The position numbers were made by a program, and so were the translations under genes. 43,700 bases of DNA from Oceanicaulis sp. (GTDB taxonomy: Bacteria > Pseudomonadota > Alphaproteobacteria > Caulobacterales > Maricaulaceae), in NCBI GenBank assembly GCA_022565365.1, contig JAIUMW010000003.1:1-43700 (forward strand), read 5' to 3'. Under the pieces are notes generated by a model that saw only the letters and a program-made list of their open reading frames with translations, was not told where the DNA came from and did no database searches. Shown piece by piece: positions 1 to 9,000 of the stretch. Position 1 is the first letter of the stretch; each line of letters opens with the position of its first letter.

Positions 1-468
1 AAATTCCGGCCAGGCTTCGCCGGGGCGGGTATTGGTCAGGTCAGACCAGCTACGGTCACAGGCCGGCACGACAGCGCGGTAGCGGTTGAAGGAGAAGATG
101 ATCGGCGCCCCGGCCCGGCCGCGCGCGGCATAGGCCCCGCCGCCAATGGCGCGCCAGTCCAGACCGGGCGCGTAAAGCTGGGCGCGCGCCTCGGCGATCA
201 CGGCGATGGCGGTGTCGGAATCGTGTGAATTTTGCGGATAGGAGATCACCAGCGGGCCATGGCCGCGCGCCTTGTACTCGGCAGCCACCGACGAGATCAG
301 ATCCAGCTGGCGCCAGGTCAGACCATTATCGCGCATGTCATAGGCCATCTCCACGCGCACGGTTTCCGGCGCAGCGGTGGCCTGCGGCAGCGGGCGCGGG
401 GGCTCGGACGCGCAGGCCGCCAGCAGCGCGGCGCCGGACAGGGCGAGGATCAAATGCTTGATAGCCAT
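1..468 (-). CDS. cpaD: CpaD, Tad pilus assembly lipoprotein (partial, C-terminus outside window)
   Basis: Not in the ORF track because it runs off the left edge. Reading the minus strand from ATG at 468 gives 156 open codons starting MAIKHLILALSGAALLAACA, a lipoprotein signal peptide with a lipobox (LAAC). The mature part contains a conserved-looking block ending VPACDRSWSDLTN, which matches the CpaD family (Caulobacter pilus assembly; periplasmic/outer-membrane lipoprotein associated with the CpaC secretin). It starts 5 nt after the cpaC stop, so it is translationally close-coupled in the cpaB-cpaC-cpaD order typical of Tad loci. The cpaE and cpaF genes would be expected just outside the window. 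Identification rests on the signal, the motif and the context; the C-terminal end is unseen. Confidence 0.88.
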   Translation of the reverse strand, partial: MAIKHLILALSGAALLAACASEPPRPLPQATAAPETVRVEMAYDMRDNGLTWRQLDLISSVAAEYKARGHGPLVISYPQNSHDSDTAIAVIAEARAQLYAPGLDWRAIGGGAYAARGRAGAPIIFSFNRYRAVVPACDRSWSDLTNTRPGEAWPEF

Positions 469-473
469 CACGA

Positions 474-1958
474 TTACTCCAGCACGAAGCCGACTGGGCC
501 GGTCCAGCCGCGCCCGTCCACCTGCGCACCCGGCGCGGCGTAGACGCGGTTGAGACGGCCCAGAACGATGTTTGACGCCATGGAGGCGGCCACGAAGCCT
601 TCGCCCGGCTCCTCCAGCGCGCCCGGATTGGCGGGGTCGACCAGATAGGGCGTGACCAGCACGACCAGCTCGGTCTCGTTATTGGTGAAGTCGCGCGAGC
701 GGAACAGCGCGCCCAGGACCGGCAGGCGGTCAATGCCGGGCACCGAATCCATCGCCTGGCGGGTTTCTTCCTTGATCAGGCCCGCGATCACCAGGCTGCC
801 GCCAGACGGCAACTCCACCGTGGTCTGGGTGCGATTGACGCTGAGCGCAGGGATGGTCAGCCCGCCCGTGGTGCCAATGACATTGCCCTGGCCATCAAAC
901 TGCGGGGTCGCGCCCAGCGAGATGGCGCCTTCATTGGACAGTTCAGACACTTCGGTGGAGATGCGCAGCGAGATGCGCCCTTCGGACAACACCACCGGCG
1001 TGAAGCCCAGGCCGACGCCGAACGGTTTGAACTCGATGGTGATATTGCCGTCGCGATCACGCCCCACCGGCACCGGGAACTCGCCACCGGCCAGGAATTG
1101 CGCCGATTCGCCGGAGATCGCGGTGATATTGGGTTCGGCCAGCGTGCGCACCAGGCCGATGCGCTCCAGCGCGGTCAGCGTAGCGCCCAAGCGCGTACCC
1201 GATCCCAGCGCGTTGAGAAGATCCATCTGGCCGCTGAGCCCCCCCAGCGCCGAACCGGCGAGGCCGAACGCGTTTTCGGTATTGATGCGGTTGACCGTGG
1301 GCGTGTTGCCGCCGGTGGACAGATTGGCCGACAGATTGACGCCCAGCTGGCGCACGATGGTGCGGCGCATCTCGACGATGCGCACACGCAGCATCACCTG
1401 GTCGCGGCCTTCAATAGCCAGGAAGGACACCACCTGGTCAGGATCATCGGCCCAGCGGCGCGCCACCTGCATGGCGGCGTCAGCGGCGGCGGCGGACGGC
1501 ACCGCGCCCGACAGCACGATATTGGAATTCATGCTTTCAGCTTCGATGCGCGCGCCCGGCACGAAGCGGGCCAGCGCCTCGCGCAAGCCCACCATGTCGC
1601 GCTCCACGCGCACATCAAGATCAAGGATGAGCTGGCCGTCGCCGTCGAAGAAGAAGATATTGGTCCGGCCGACAGCCTGACCCAGCAGCAGCGCGCGGCG
1701 CGGCGTGCGCACCACAGCGTCGGCGACCGAATCATTGGCCACCATCACCTCCACCGCATCGACCGGCAGATGCAGGATCGCGGCCTGACCCAGCGGCAGG
1801 TTCAGACGCTCGGACACGCGGCCCTCGCCCGGTGACCGGATCACCACCTGCATGGTGTTGGTGCGCTCAAGGTCGGCCTGGGCCTGAGCGGCGCCCGTGG
1901 CGGCGGCTGCCAGCGCGGCGCCGGCCAGACACAGATTGCGGAGCAAAACGATCATCAT
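474..1958 (-). CDS. cpaC: CpaC, Tad/Flp pilus outer-membrane secretin
   Basis: 494 aa. The N-terminus is a Sec signal peptide (LCLAGAALAAAATGAAQA). Residues about 35-125 form the pilus N-terminal domain (QVVIRSPGEGRVSERLNLPLG, then a FFFDGDGQLILDLDVRVERD segment), about 125-200 a BON-like domain, and about 250-480 the secretin core with LAEPNITAISGESAQFLAGGEFP and the late VPGIDRLPVLGALFRS motif. This is the full CpaC/RcpA architecture. The protein forms the outer-membrane ring through which the Flp pilus exits. Its ATG overlaps the cpaB stop (ATGA), and cpaD follows after 5 nt, so the three genes form one translationally coupled operon. The ORF stops with TAA. Confidence 0.96.
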   Translation of the reverse strand: MMIVLLRNLCLAGAALAAAATGAAQAQADLERTNTMQVVIRSPGEGRVSERLNLPLGQAAILHLPVDAVEVMVANDSVADAVVRTPRRALLLGQAVGRTNIFFFDGDGQLILDLDVRVERDMVGLREALARFVPGARIEAESMNSNIVLSGAVPSAAAADAAMQVARRWADDPDQVVSFLAIEGRDQVMLRVRIVEMRRTIVRQLGVNLSANLSTGGNTPTVNRINTENAFGLAGSALGGLSGQMDLLNALGSGTRLGATLTALERIGLVRTLAEPNITAISGESAQFLAGGEFPVPVGRDRDGNITIEFKPFGVGLGFTPVVLSEGRISLRISTEVSELSNEGAISLGATPQFDGQGNVIGTTGGLTIPALSVNRTQTTVELPSGGSLVIAGLIKEETRQAMDSVPGIDRLPVLGALFRSRDFTNNETELVVLVTPYLVDPANPGALEEPGEGFVAASMASNIVLGRLNRVYAAPGAQVDGRGWTGPVGFVLE

Positions 1959-2764
1959 GGGGCGCCGCCTCCCAGCGCCACGCGCTGTTCTTCGCCATAG
2001 CGGAAGACGCGCACCACCCGGGCCGTCCCCGCTTCATCCACACCTTCGGGCAGGCGGGCATTGCCTTCAGTGTCCGCGATCGAGCGCAACGCCAGCGACA
2101 CCGTGCCCGAGGCGACCGCCATCGAAACCGCGCGCGCCTGGGACGGGCTCAGCTCCAGCGTGGCGGTGGCGCCCACCAGAGCACCTTCGCGTGATTCGGA
2201 ATGGCTCTGATCAATGGCCAGAACCCGCACATTCTCCACCACGGTGCGCGTGGCGAAATTCTCGTTGGCCGGCAGGGTCAGAAGGATGTCCACCCGGTCA
2301 TTGGGCAGGATGAAACCGCCTGCGCCCGCCCGCGCCGAAGTCGGCACGGCGACGGCGCGCATGCCCGGATCAATCACGGCGGCCATGAAGCCGGCCTGAC
2401 CAGGCTGGACCAGACGGCGCTCCAGGATCGGCTCTCCGGCCACCATGGCGGTGCGCGACACCGCGCCCGACAGACGTTCGATGGCTTCAGAATCACGTGC
2501 GCGCACCAGATAGCCCTGCACCACCGCCTCGTCCGGCCAGGGCGCCCAGCGGAAGGAGCCGGCGCTGACGCGCTCGCCCGGCGCAATGTCGCGCGCGGCG
2601 ACCAGCACGCGCGCGGTTTCCACCGGCGGGGCTGGCGCGGGCGCGGTTTCACTGGAAACCTGAACGGCGGGAGGAGGAGGCTGCATGGCTCCGCGCACAA
2701 GCACAGCCGCGCCGACGGCGGCGACGCCCGCGACGGCAAGCACGATCAGACGCACAGCATTCAT
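1955..2764 (-). CDS. cpaB: CpaB, Tad pilus assembly periplasmic protein
   Basis: 269 aa. An N-terminal membrane anchor (LIVLAVAGVAAVGAAVLVRG) is followed by a SAF-type domain (VLVAARDIAPGERVSAGSF) and the RcpC/CpaB core (FMAAVIDPGMRAVAVPTSA, then FILPNDRVDILLT). This is the CpaB family, an inner-membrane/periplasmic partner of the secretin in Flp pilus assembly. It is the first recognisable cpa gene here; pilA and cpaA, which normally sit upstream, are absent from the next 40 kb, so the locus is split. The 165-nt gap upstream (2765-2933) would hold the promoter; apart from an ATTAACG stretch and one small inverted repeat I see no convincing element in it. Confidence 0.95.
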   Translation of the reverse strand: MNAVRLIVLAVAGVAAVGAAVLVRGAMQPPPPAVQVSSETAPAPAPPVETARVLVAARDIAPGERVSAGSFRWAPWPDEAVVQGYLVRARDSEAIERLSGAVSRTAMVAGEPILERRLVQPGQAGFMAAVIDPGMRAVAVPTSARAGAGGFILPNDRVDILLTLPANENFATRTVVENVRVLAIDQSHSESREGALVGATATLELSPSQARAVSMAVASGTVSLALRSIADTEGNARLPEGVDEAGTARVVRVFRYGEEQRVALGGGAP

Positions 2765-2880
2765 GGCGGTCAGGGCCCCTTCAGACTGCCGGCGCGCGCA
2801 AAGACGCGCCTTGGGCCTGATGTGACCGCGAAAACCTCAAGGCCGCGTTAATGCTTGGGCCGATTGGGGGCAGGGTGAAC

Positions 2881-2898
2881 AGGCGGTTCACGCCGCCT
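2881..2898 (-). terminator. weak hairpin after the 289-aa gene
   Basis: AGGCGG / CCGCCT inverted repeat with a 6-nt loop, about 36 nt past the stop of the minus-strand gene ending at 2934. There is no T-tract, so it could be a weak or factor-dependent terminator, or chance. Confidence 0.25.
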
Positions 2899-2933
2899 GA
2901 CGCCACCTCGTCATGGCAAGGCGCAGGCGTGCG

Positions 2934-3803
2934 TCAGCGATAACCGCCGACGCCGCCGTCCAGCATGAGCGTCATTGAGGACGCCTCGGCGACCATGCTG
3001 CGCTCCACTGTCTCGCTGTAATACTCTTCCCAGCGCATATAGACGAGCATGGCGCCGGGTCCGTGGAGACGCAGAAGCGAGCGCTCATTACAGTCGCGCT
3101 GAGGCGTCTCGCGGGCGCAGAACACTTCGCCGCCAGGGCCATGGCGCAGGGCCTGACCCTTTTCACACATAATGGTCTGCCCCCCCTCGAACCGGTCCTC
3201 GCCGCCCTCGCGCCAGCCCAGCGTCGCCTGCAGGGCGGTGCCGGATACGCAGCGGTACAGCTCGCCGTCGAAATCGGGATCGACCCGGTCGAACGGGTTG
3301 GGCCGGGCGGCCGGATGGGGCGCGCCGCGGGCATCGATGCAGATGGCGCGGATCAGGCGCCATTCCTCGCGGAAGCGCGAGCGCTCCTCGTGAATGCGCT
3401 CGCTCATGCCCGCCAGACGCAGACCCGTCAGGGCCGTCGCCCCCGGCGCCGTCCCGCCGGAGACATAGCCGCCGCCCGCATAGATAAAAGTGGAGGCGCC
3501 CGCACCGGCCTGACCGGACGCAGTGGCCAGGGCGTTGGCTGAGGCGTTGGCCTGGACATTGACGTTCACATTCACCGAGTTGTGCACGCCAACATTGATG
3601 TTCGGTCCGCGCACATGAATGTTCGGGCCGCCGATATGGATGGACGGGGGCCGGATGTTCGGACCGCCCGGATGACCGCAGCACGGATGGTGCGACGGCG
3701 GCGGCGGCGATGGCGGCGTCAGCGACCAGGCAGGTGCGCTTGCGGCGATGACGCCGGCGGCTACGGCTGTTATCAGGGCTGCGTGCCGGGATGATACGCG
3801 CAT
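2934..3803 (-). CDS. unknown secreted Asn/Val-repeat protein
   Basis: 289 aa, not recognised as a named family. A signal peptide (MRVSSRHAALITAVAAGVIAASAPAWS) is followed by a Pro/His stretch (SHHPCCGHPGG), then imperfect short repeats of the type GGPNI-H/N-V-R/G (about residues 48-85), passing into NVNVNV and an Ala/Asn-rich segment. The C-terminal half (about 135-289) is a separate, ordinary-looking domain with several Cys (ICIDARG, YRCVSG, TIMCEKG, FCARE, RDCNE), suggesting disulfide bonds in the periplasm. GGAG lies 7 nt before the ATG. It is co-directional with and 169 nt upstream of cpaB, so a pilus or surface role is possible but only by context. Confidence 0.75.
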   Translation of the reverse strand: MRVSSRHAALITAVAAGVIAASAPAWSLTPPSPPPPSHHPCCGHPGGPNIRPPSIHIGGPNIHVRGPNINVGVHNSVNVNVNVQANASANALATASGQAGAGASTFIYAGGGYVSGGTAPGATALTGLRLAGMSERIHEERSRFREEWRLIRAICIDARGAPHPAARPNPFDRVDPDFDGELYRCVSGTALQATLGWREGGEDRFEGGQTIMCEKGQALRHGPGGEVFCARETPQRDCNERSLLRLHGPGAMLVYMRWEEYYSETVERSMVAEASSMTLMLDGGVGGYR

Positions 3804-4089
3804 GACGGTCTCCGAATCTGTTCAGAACCTCCTCATGCAAGCCCGGGGCCGTTTGGATGTCCGGGGCGGCCTTGATCCGCACCGGACCGGTTCATCCCGG
3901 CGGAGGCGGCGCCCGCCGGTCACCCTGGGTCCGGGAACGGCGCCGCCGCCGGTGCGAGCCGGACTCTATAATGCGAGTGCGGCCGGTCCGAGACCCTTGA
4001 AAACACCGCGCGGCGCGCGACTGGCAAGGCCCTTGCAGACGGCAGCGCCAAGGCTGCATCCGCGCCATTTCAAAGCGGGCCTGCCGCCG
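3804..4089. promoter_or_regulatory. divergent intergenic region, no defined motif
   Basis: 286 nt between the minus-strand secreted protein (ATG at 3803) and the plus-strand PAS_5 gene (ATG at 4090). Promoters for both must lie here. GC-rich throughout; I find no clear -35/-10 pair, palindrome or additional gene. The ORF track extends the PAS gene back to 3748, but the upstream residues are compositionally odd and overlap the divergent gene. Confidence 0.3.
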
Positions 4090-4680
4090 ATGAGGACATT
4101 ACAGAAGGACGCAAGGCTCGTGCGGCATCCCAATTCAAGAACCTTGCATGCCTATTGGGATGCAAGACGGCGCGGCGGCTCTGCGCCGGCGCGCGCCGAC
4201 ATCGCGCCCCAGGATCTGGGCGCGCTCCTGTCGCACCTGTTCCTGTTGCGCCGCATGGATCAGGACCATCACGTCTTCCGGCTCGCCGGGACCGGCCTGT
4301 GCCGGCTGCACCAGCGCGAGTTCCGCGACCAGAATTTCCTCAGCCTGGGGACCGGTCAGGACCGGCCCATGATGAGCGCCCTGCTGGAAGGCGCGCTGGG
4401 CGCACCGGCCCCGGCGACCGCCATGGCTGACGCCATCACGCTGGACGGCCGCGCCTGCGCGGTGGAAGTGACGCTGTTGCCGTTACGCGGCCCGGAAGGT
4501 CAGGTGGACCGGGCGCTGGGCCTGTATCAACCGCTGGACGCGAGCCGGCTGGGCGGACGCCCGGTGGTGCGCCACCGCCTGGCGCTGCTGCATCCCGCCC
4601 GCCTGCCAGACCCCAGCCTGTCGCTGTTCGCCACACGCGAGCGCACGCCGCGCCGGGCGCTGGCGGCCAATGACGGCTGA
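4090..4680 (+). CDS. PAS_5 (DUF1457) domain protein
   Basis: 196 aa from the ATG at 4090. The track start at 3748 was rejected because the family normally begins just before the HPNSR motif. Visible signature: RHPNSRTLHAYWDARRRG, ADIAPQDLGALLSHLFLLRR, then FRLAGTGLCRLHQREFRDQNF and a C-terminal VTLLPLRGP strand. This matches the alphaproteobacterial PAS_5 family, small cytoplasmic single-PAS proteins whose ligands are mostly unknown. It sits directly upstream of a tandem PilZ protein, consistent with a signalling cluster. No catalytic domain is attached. Confidence 0.85.
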   Translation: MRTLQKDARLVRHPNSRTLHAYWDARRRGGSAPARADIAPQDLGALLSHLFLLRRMDQDHHVFRLAGTGLCRLHQREFRDQNFLSLGTGQDRPMMSALLEGALGAPAPATAMADAITLDGRACAVEVTLLPLRGPEGQVDRALGLYQPLDASRLGGRPVVRHRLALLHPARLPDPSLSLFATRERTPRRALAANDG

Positions 4681-4705
4681 TATAGCGAAATCTTAAAACC
4701 TGCCG

Positions 4706-4718
4706 GGCCAGACTGGCC
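4706..4718. promoter_or_regulatory. palindrome upstream of the PilZ gene
   Basis: GGCCAG-A-CTGGCC, a perfect 6-1-6 inverted repeat ending 25 nt before the PilZ gene's ATG and 26 nt after the PAS_5 stop. It could be an operator or a small hairpin in the leader. Short GC-rich palindromes occur by chance in such DNA. Confidence 0.3.
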
Positions 4719-4743
4719 GCCATGTGTTTCACAGCGGCGTGCC

Positions 4744-5385
4744 ATGGCGCAGATCACTGACTTCAATGGCCGGCTGGACCGGCGCAAGATCAAGATAGCC
4801 GCGCGCGGCGCCGAAGAGCGCCGCCGGCATCGCCGTGTGCGCCTGGCGATTCCGGGCCGCGCCCTGTGTCCCAGCCGGGGCGAGTTCATCTGTCAGCTGG
4901 TGGATATCTCACCCGGCGGGGTGCGCGTCACCACAACAACGCCCCCCCAGCGCGGCGAGCGCGTGGTCATGCTGTTTGACGGTCTGGGACGGATCGAGGG
5001 CGAAGTGGTCCGCGCCGGGCAGACCGGGTTCGCGGCCCGTCTGGCCGCCACCCAGCGAAAGCGCGACCGGCTGGCCGACGCCATCACCTGGCGTTTCAAT
5101 ATGGAGCGCCTGGGTCTGAAAGAAGACCGTAGCGCGCCGCGCAAGCCCGGCCGGGGCCGCGCCAGCGTGTATCTGCGCGATGGCGTGGTGATCCAGGCGG
5201 ATGTGCTGGACGTGTCGGTCACCGGCGCAGGCTTCGCCTGTCTGGAACGCCCGCGGATCGGCGAACCGGTGCGGGTGGGCGGCATGACAGGCCAGGTGGC
5301 GCGCTGGCTGGACAACGGGTTTGCGGTGCGTTTCGATCCGCCGCCCGGCGAGCCCGATCCCGGTGAGGCTTCGCCTGAAAAATAG
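4744..5385 (+). CDS. tandem PilZ domain protein, putative c-di-GMP receptor
   Basis: 213 aa with two PilZ-like units and no other domain. Unit 1 has an Arg cluster at 26-33 (RRRHRRVR) and D54-x-S56-x-x-G59 (DISPGG). Unit 2 has R133-x-x-x-R137 (RKPGR) and D156-x-S158-x-x-G161 (DVSVTG). These are the two c-di-GMP-binding motifs of PilZ domains, so both units look capable of binding. Established knowledge: PilZ receptors in Caulobacter relatives act on motility and adhesion; the partner here is not evident. Cytoplasmic, no signal peptide. The gene starts 63 nt after the PAS_5 stop and is probably co-transcribed. The start codon has only a weak Shine-Dalgarno. Confidence 0.85.
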   Translation: MAQITDFNGRLDRRKIKIAARGAEERRRHRRVRLAIPGRALCPSRGEFICQLVDISPGGVRVTTTTPPQRGERVVMLFDGLGRIEGEVVRAGQTGFAARLAATQRKRDRLADAITWRFNMERLGLKEDRSAPRKPGRGRASVYLRDGVVIQADVLDVSVTGAGFACLERPRIGEPVRVGGMTGQVARWLDNGFAVRFDPPPGEPDPGEASPEK

Positions 5386-5454
5386 CCGGCCGGCGCATGC
5401 AGACGTCATGTATGACAGCCATATATCAGGAGCGGCCTGAATCTTGCCTCTAAT

Positions 5455-5498
5455 GGAGGTGAAGCTGGCCCGTCTGACAGATTACGGGCCGGGAGGTG
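5455..5498 (+). promoter_or_regulatory. leader hairpin flanked by duplicated Shine-Dalgarno sequence
   Basis: GGCCCGT (5467-5473) and ACGGGCC (5484-5490) form a perfect 7-bp stem with a 10-nt loop. It abuts the strong ribosome binding site GGAGG (5492-5496) that sits 8 nt before the ATG at 5505. The motif GGAGGTG occurs twice, at 5455-5461 and 5492-5498, on each side of the hairpin. The arrangement could tune translation of the GYF gene. Confidence 0.45.
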
Positions 5499-5504
5499 GA
5501 AGCA

Positions 5505-6029
5505 ATGCCGCGCGACGACGGAATCATCATGTCCTGGTTTGTTAAAGTCGAAGGCCGGGTTTACGGCCCCTATACCGGCGCCCAGATGCGCGCCTTCATC
5601 GGTGAAGGCCGCGTCGCTGCGCACTCATCGGTGTCTGACCGGCGCGAGGACGGTTTCAAATCCGCTCAGGACATCGCCCAGCTGAAGACATGGCTGGAAG
5701 AAGCCCGGCGCAGCCCGGGCGAAAAGCGCCCGGCCCCCGCCGACGCACGCACCGCCAATTTCATCATCGTCGCCGAACTGGCCCAGGCCAGCGCTGCAGG
5801 TTTTGAAGCCGCGCTCGCCGATCATGGCGATGCCGAGCCGATCACGCCCGGGGTCTGGATCCTGCGCGGCGCGTCCAGCGCGTCCCATCTGCGCAATGAG
5901 CTCAGCCATTTGCTGGCCCGCGAAGACAAGCTGCTGGTGGTCGACGCCTCGCGCGACCGCACCGCCTGGTTCAATCTGGGCCGCGACGCGGACGAGCGCA
6001 TTCGCAATTTGTGGGGCCGCCGGGTCTGA
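5505..6029 (+). CDS. GYF_2 domain protein of unknown function
   Basis: 174 aa from the ATG at 5505, chosen because GGAGG lies 8 nt upstream; the track's GTG at 5496 overlaps that ribosome binding site, and the ATG at 5529 has none. Residues about 9-65 are a GYF_2 (DUF4339-like) domain: WFVKVEGRVYGPYTGAQM, then an invariant-looking small-residue turn and VSDRREDGFKSA. The C-terminal half (about 85-174) starts NFIIVAELAQASAAGFEAAL and may be a second small domain; I do not recognise it. Probably cytoplasmic; GYF_2 domains usually mediate protein interaction. Convergent with the RND permease gene, whose stop is 12 nt away. Confidence 0.8.
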   Translation: MPRDDGIIMSWFVKVEGRVYGPYTGAQMRAFIGEGRVAAHSSVSDRREDGFKSAQDIAQLKTWLEEARRSPGEKRPAPADARTANFIIVAELAQASAAGFEAALADHGDAEPITPGVWILRGASSASHLRNELSHLLAREDKLLVVDASRDRTAWFNLGRDADERIRNLWGRRV

Positions 6030-6041
6030 GCCCGGCCCGCT

Positions 6042-9000
6042 TCACGGTTCGATGACGGCGCGCGGACGCAGCCAGCGCCAACCGATATACGCCGCCGCGA
6101 CAAGAATGGCGGCCACAAACCCGACGATCGGTTGACCCGCGGCGAGCCCCGCAATCAGGACCGCCAGCCCGGCCAACACCGCCAGGGCCGGGCCCGGCCG
6201 CGCGCGCATATTGTCCGCCACCATCACGAAAGCCGGCAGCAGCAGCAATATGGCGATGGAGGCGAAGATCAGCCCCACGCCCAGGCTGACCACCATCGGC
6301 ACCAGGAACTGGGCCTGCGGGCTGGTCTCCGACATGATCGGCAACAGGCCCAGCGCGGTCGTCAGCGTGGTGATCAGCACCGGGCGGAAGCGGCGCGCGC
6401 AAGCCTCGGCGATGGCTTCGCGCGGATCGCCGCCATTGGCCACGGTGCGGTTATAGCGGTCGATCAGCACGATGGAGGCGTTCACAACCACGCCCGACAG
6501 CGCCACCATTCCGAAAATCGACGGAAATGACAGGTCAAAGCCGAGCAGGAGATGGCCCAGAATGGCGCCCGCCACCCCGTAGGGAATGGCGACCAGGATG
6601 ATCAGCGGCTGGACATAGCTGCGCAGCTGGGTGGCCAGCAGCGCGTACATGATGATCACCGCAAACAGGAGCCCGACCAGCAGGCTGGCGAAGTCCTGGG
6701 CCTGTTCGCGCCCGGCGCCCGCCAGCGAGAAGGTCAGGCCCGGATAGCGCTCCACCAGTTCAGGCAGGAAGGCCTCCACCTCATCACGCGCCGCGCCGGG
6801 CGTGGTCACCGCCGTGTCCACATTGGCCGTCCCCTCGATGATCCGGCGCCCGTCTATGCGCTCGATGCGGGTATAGCTGCGCGTCTCGCTGATCTGCGCC
6901 GCTGCGCTCAACGGCAGGGCGCTGCCCTCGCGTGTGCGCACGCGCAAATCGGACAGGGCGGCCAGATCGCGGCGGTCGGATTCAGGATAGCGCACGAACA
7001 CCCGCACCTCGTCGCGCCCGCGCTGGATGCGTTGGACTTCCTCGCCAAAGAAAGCCTGGCGCACCTGACGGGCAACATCGCCCGGCGTCAGCCCCGCCGC
7101 CTCGCCAGCCGGCGTAAGGGAGAAATTGAGCTGGGGCTTGCCCAGATCAAAGCCGTTATTGATATCGCGCGAGCCGTCGATCTCGCTGATAAACTCGGCC
7201 AGGTCCAGCACCGCGCGCTCCAGCACCCCGTCGTCGGGATGGGTCATTTCATAGGCGATGTCCGGGTCCTGGGGCCCGGCGGTGGAAATGATGGTCAGGC
7301 CGTCCACGCCCGCCAGCGGCTCGAAGCGTTCACGCCACAGCGCCTCGATGCGGCTGGAGCGGATGGAGCGCTTCGAGGCGGGCTCCAGCACCAGTTCGAT
7401 CTGCGCCAGATTGCCGGCCACCGAGGTGCTCACCGTCGATCCCGGACCGCCGAACTGGCTGGTGCGCCCGCCAATGGTGGCGGTGATGGAGCGGATCACC
7501 GGCTCGCCGCGCTCAGCATATTCGCTCTGGATGGATTCCGCGGCGGCGATCATTGCTTCGGCCGCCGCGCGGGTCTCCTCGAACGGCGCGCCCTCGGGCA
7601 AGCGCAGATCGGCGCTGATCAGCTCGGATTCAATGGCGGGGAAGAAGACAAAGCGCACCAAGCCTGACACCGGGATCGCCATGATCGCAATCAGGATCGC
7701 AACCCCCGCCGCGCTGACAAGCCAGCGCCGGCGCGCCGCGAACAGCGCCCAGCTGGCCACCGGCCCGTCGGCGAAGTTCTGCATGTGACGCTGCACCGCG
7801 CCCAGCACCCGCGCCAGCGGCCCGCGCGACCAGTCCGAGCCTGACGACAACTGCGAGGGCAGGATGAGGAAGGCCGCCACCAGCGAGACGGCCAGAATGG
7901 ACACCACCACAATGGGGATGGGCCGTGTGATCTCGCCAAACGTGCCGCCGGTGAAGATCAGCGGCCCGAAGGCGGCGATGGTGGTCAGCACGCCCACCAG
8001 CACCGGCGCGGCGACACCGGTGACCCCGGCGATGGCGGCGTCCTGACCCCGTCGGCCCTTGGACCGCTCCCGGTCGGTGTTCTCGCCCACCACAATGGCG
8101 GCATCGACCACGATGCCCAAAACGATGATCAGGCCGAACGTGGTGATGAAATTCATCGTCACGCCCGCCGCACCGAACCCCGCAAATCCGCCCCGGAAGG
8201 CGATGGGCACGCTCATCGACACCCAGAACGCCAGACGCAGATCCAGCATCAGCACCAGAAACACAAACACCAGGGTGAAGCCCAGAATGGCGTTGCGGGT
8301 GATCAGGGCGATCCGGTCGGCGAAGATCACGCTTTGATCAACCACCACCGTCACATCCACGCCCGGCGGCATGACCGCGTTCTCCAGCCAGTCATTGACC
8401 ACGCGGCGCACGGTCAGCAAATCCTCGCCTGGCCGGTTGAGCACGTCGAGGAATACGGCTGGCCGGCCCTGATGGAGCGAGATCAGCGGGTCTTCGCGAA
8501 AACCGTCCGTGACCGTGGCCACATCGCTCAGACGCACCCGGGCGCCCGACGCATCCGAGCGGATGATGATGGACTGGAATGCTTCGCCGGTGACCCTGCG
8601 TGCATCGGTGCGCAGCAGGATATCGCCGCCAGCGGTGCGGATCTCGCCGCCGGACAGATCGACAGAGCCCGCGCGCACCGCGTCGGCGACTTCGGAAAAA
8701 CTGATATTGAAGCGGCGCAGCGCGTCCTCACTGACCGCAATGGCGATCTCGTACTCGCGCACGCCGCGCAGCAGCGCCGTCGAGATGCCGTCCAGCGCCA
8801 GCAGCTCGTTCTCGGCCTGCTCGCCCGCCCGGCGCAACGCCGCCTCGCTCACCGGGCCGCTCAGCGCAAGGGTCAGCACGGTGGTGGTGGGCACGGGCAC
8901 GCGTATCTGGGGCTGTTCGGCGTTCTGGGGCGGGAAGTTTGCAATGCCGTTCACGGCGGTCTCGACATCGGTCTTGACCACCTGGGCGTCGGCGAAACTG

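Noticed and set aside
3748-4089. N-terminal extension of the PAS_5 protein
   Set aside because: It would overlap the divergent gene, adds low-complexity Arg/Pro sequence and is not part of the family.
5496-5504. GTG start of the GYF gene
   Set aside because: It lies within the GGAGG ribosome binding site that serves the ATG at 5505.
6552-7667. 371-aa plus-strand ORF inside the RND permease
   Set aside because: Shadow of the permease frame; no ribosome binding site or recognisable motif.
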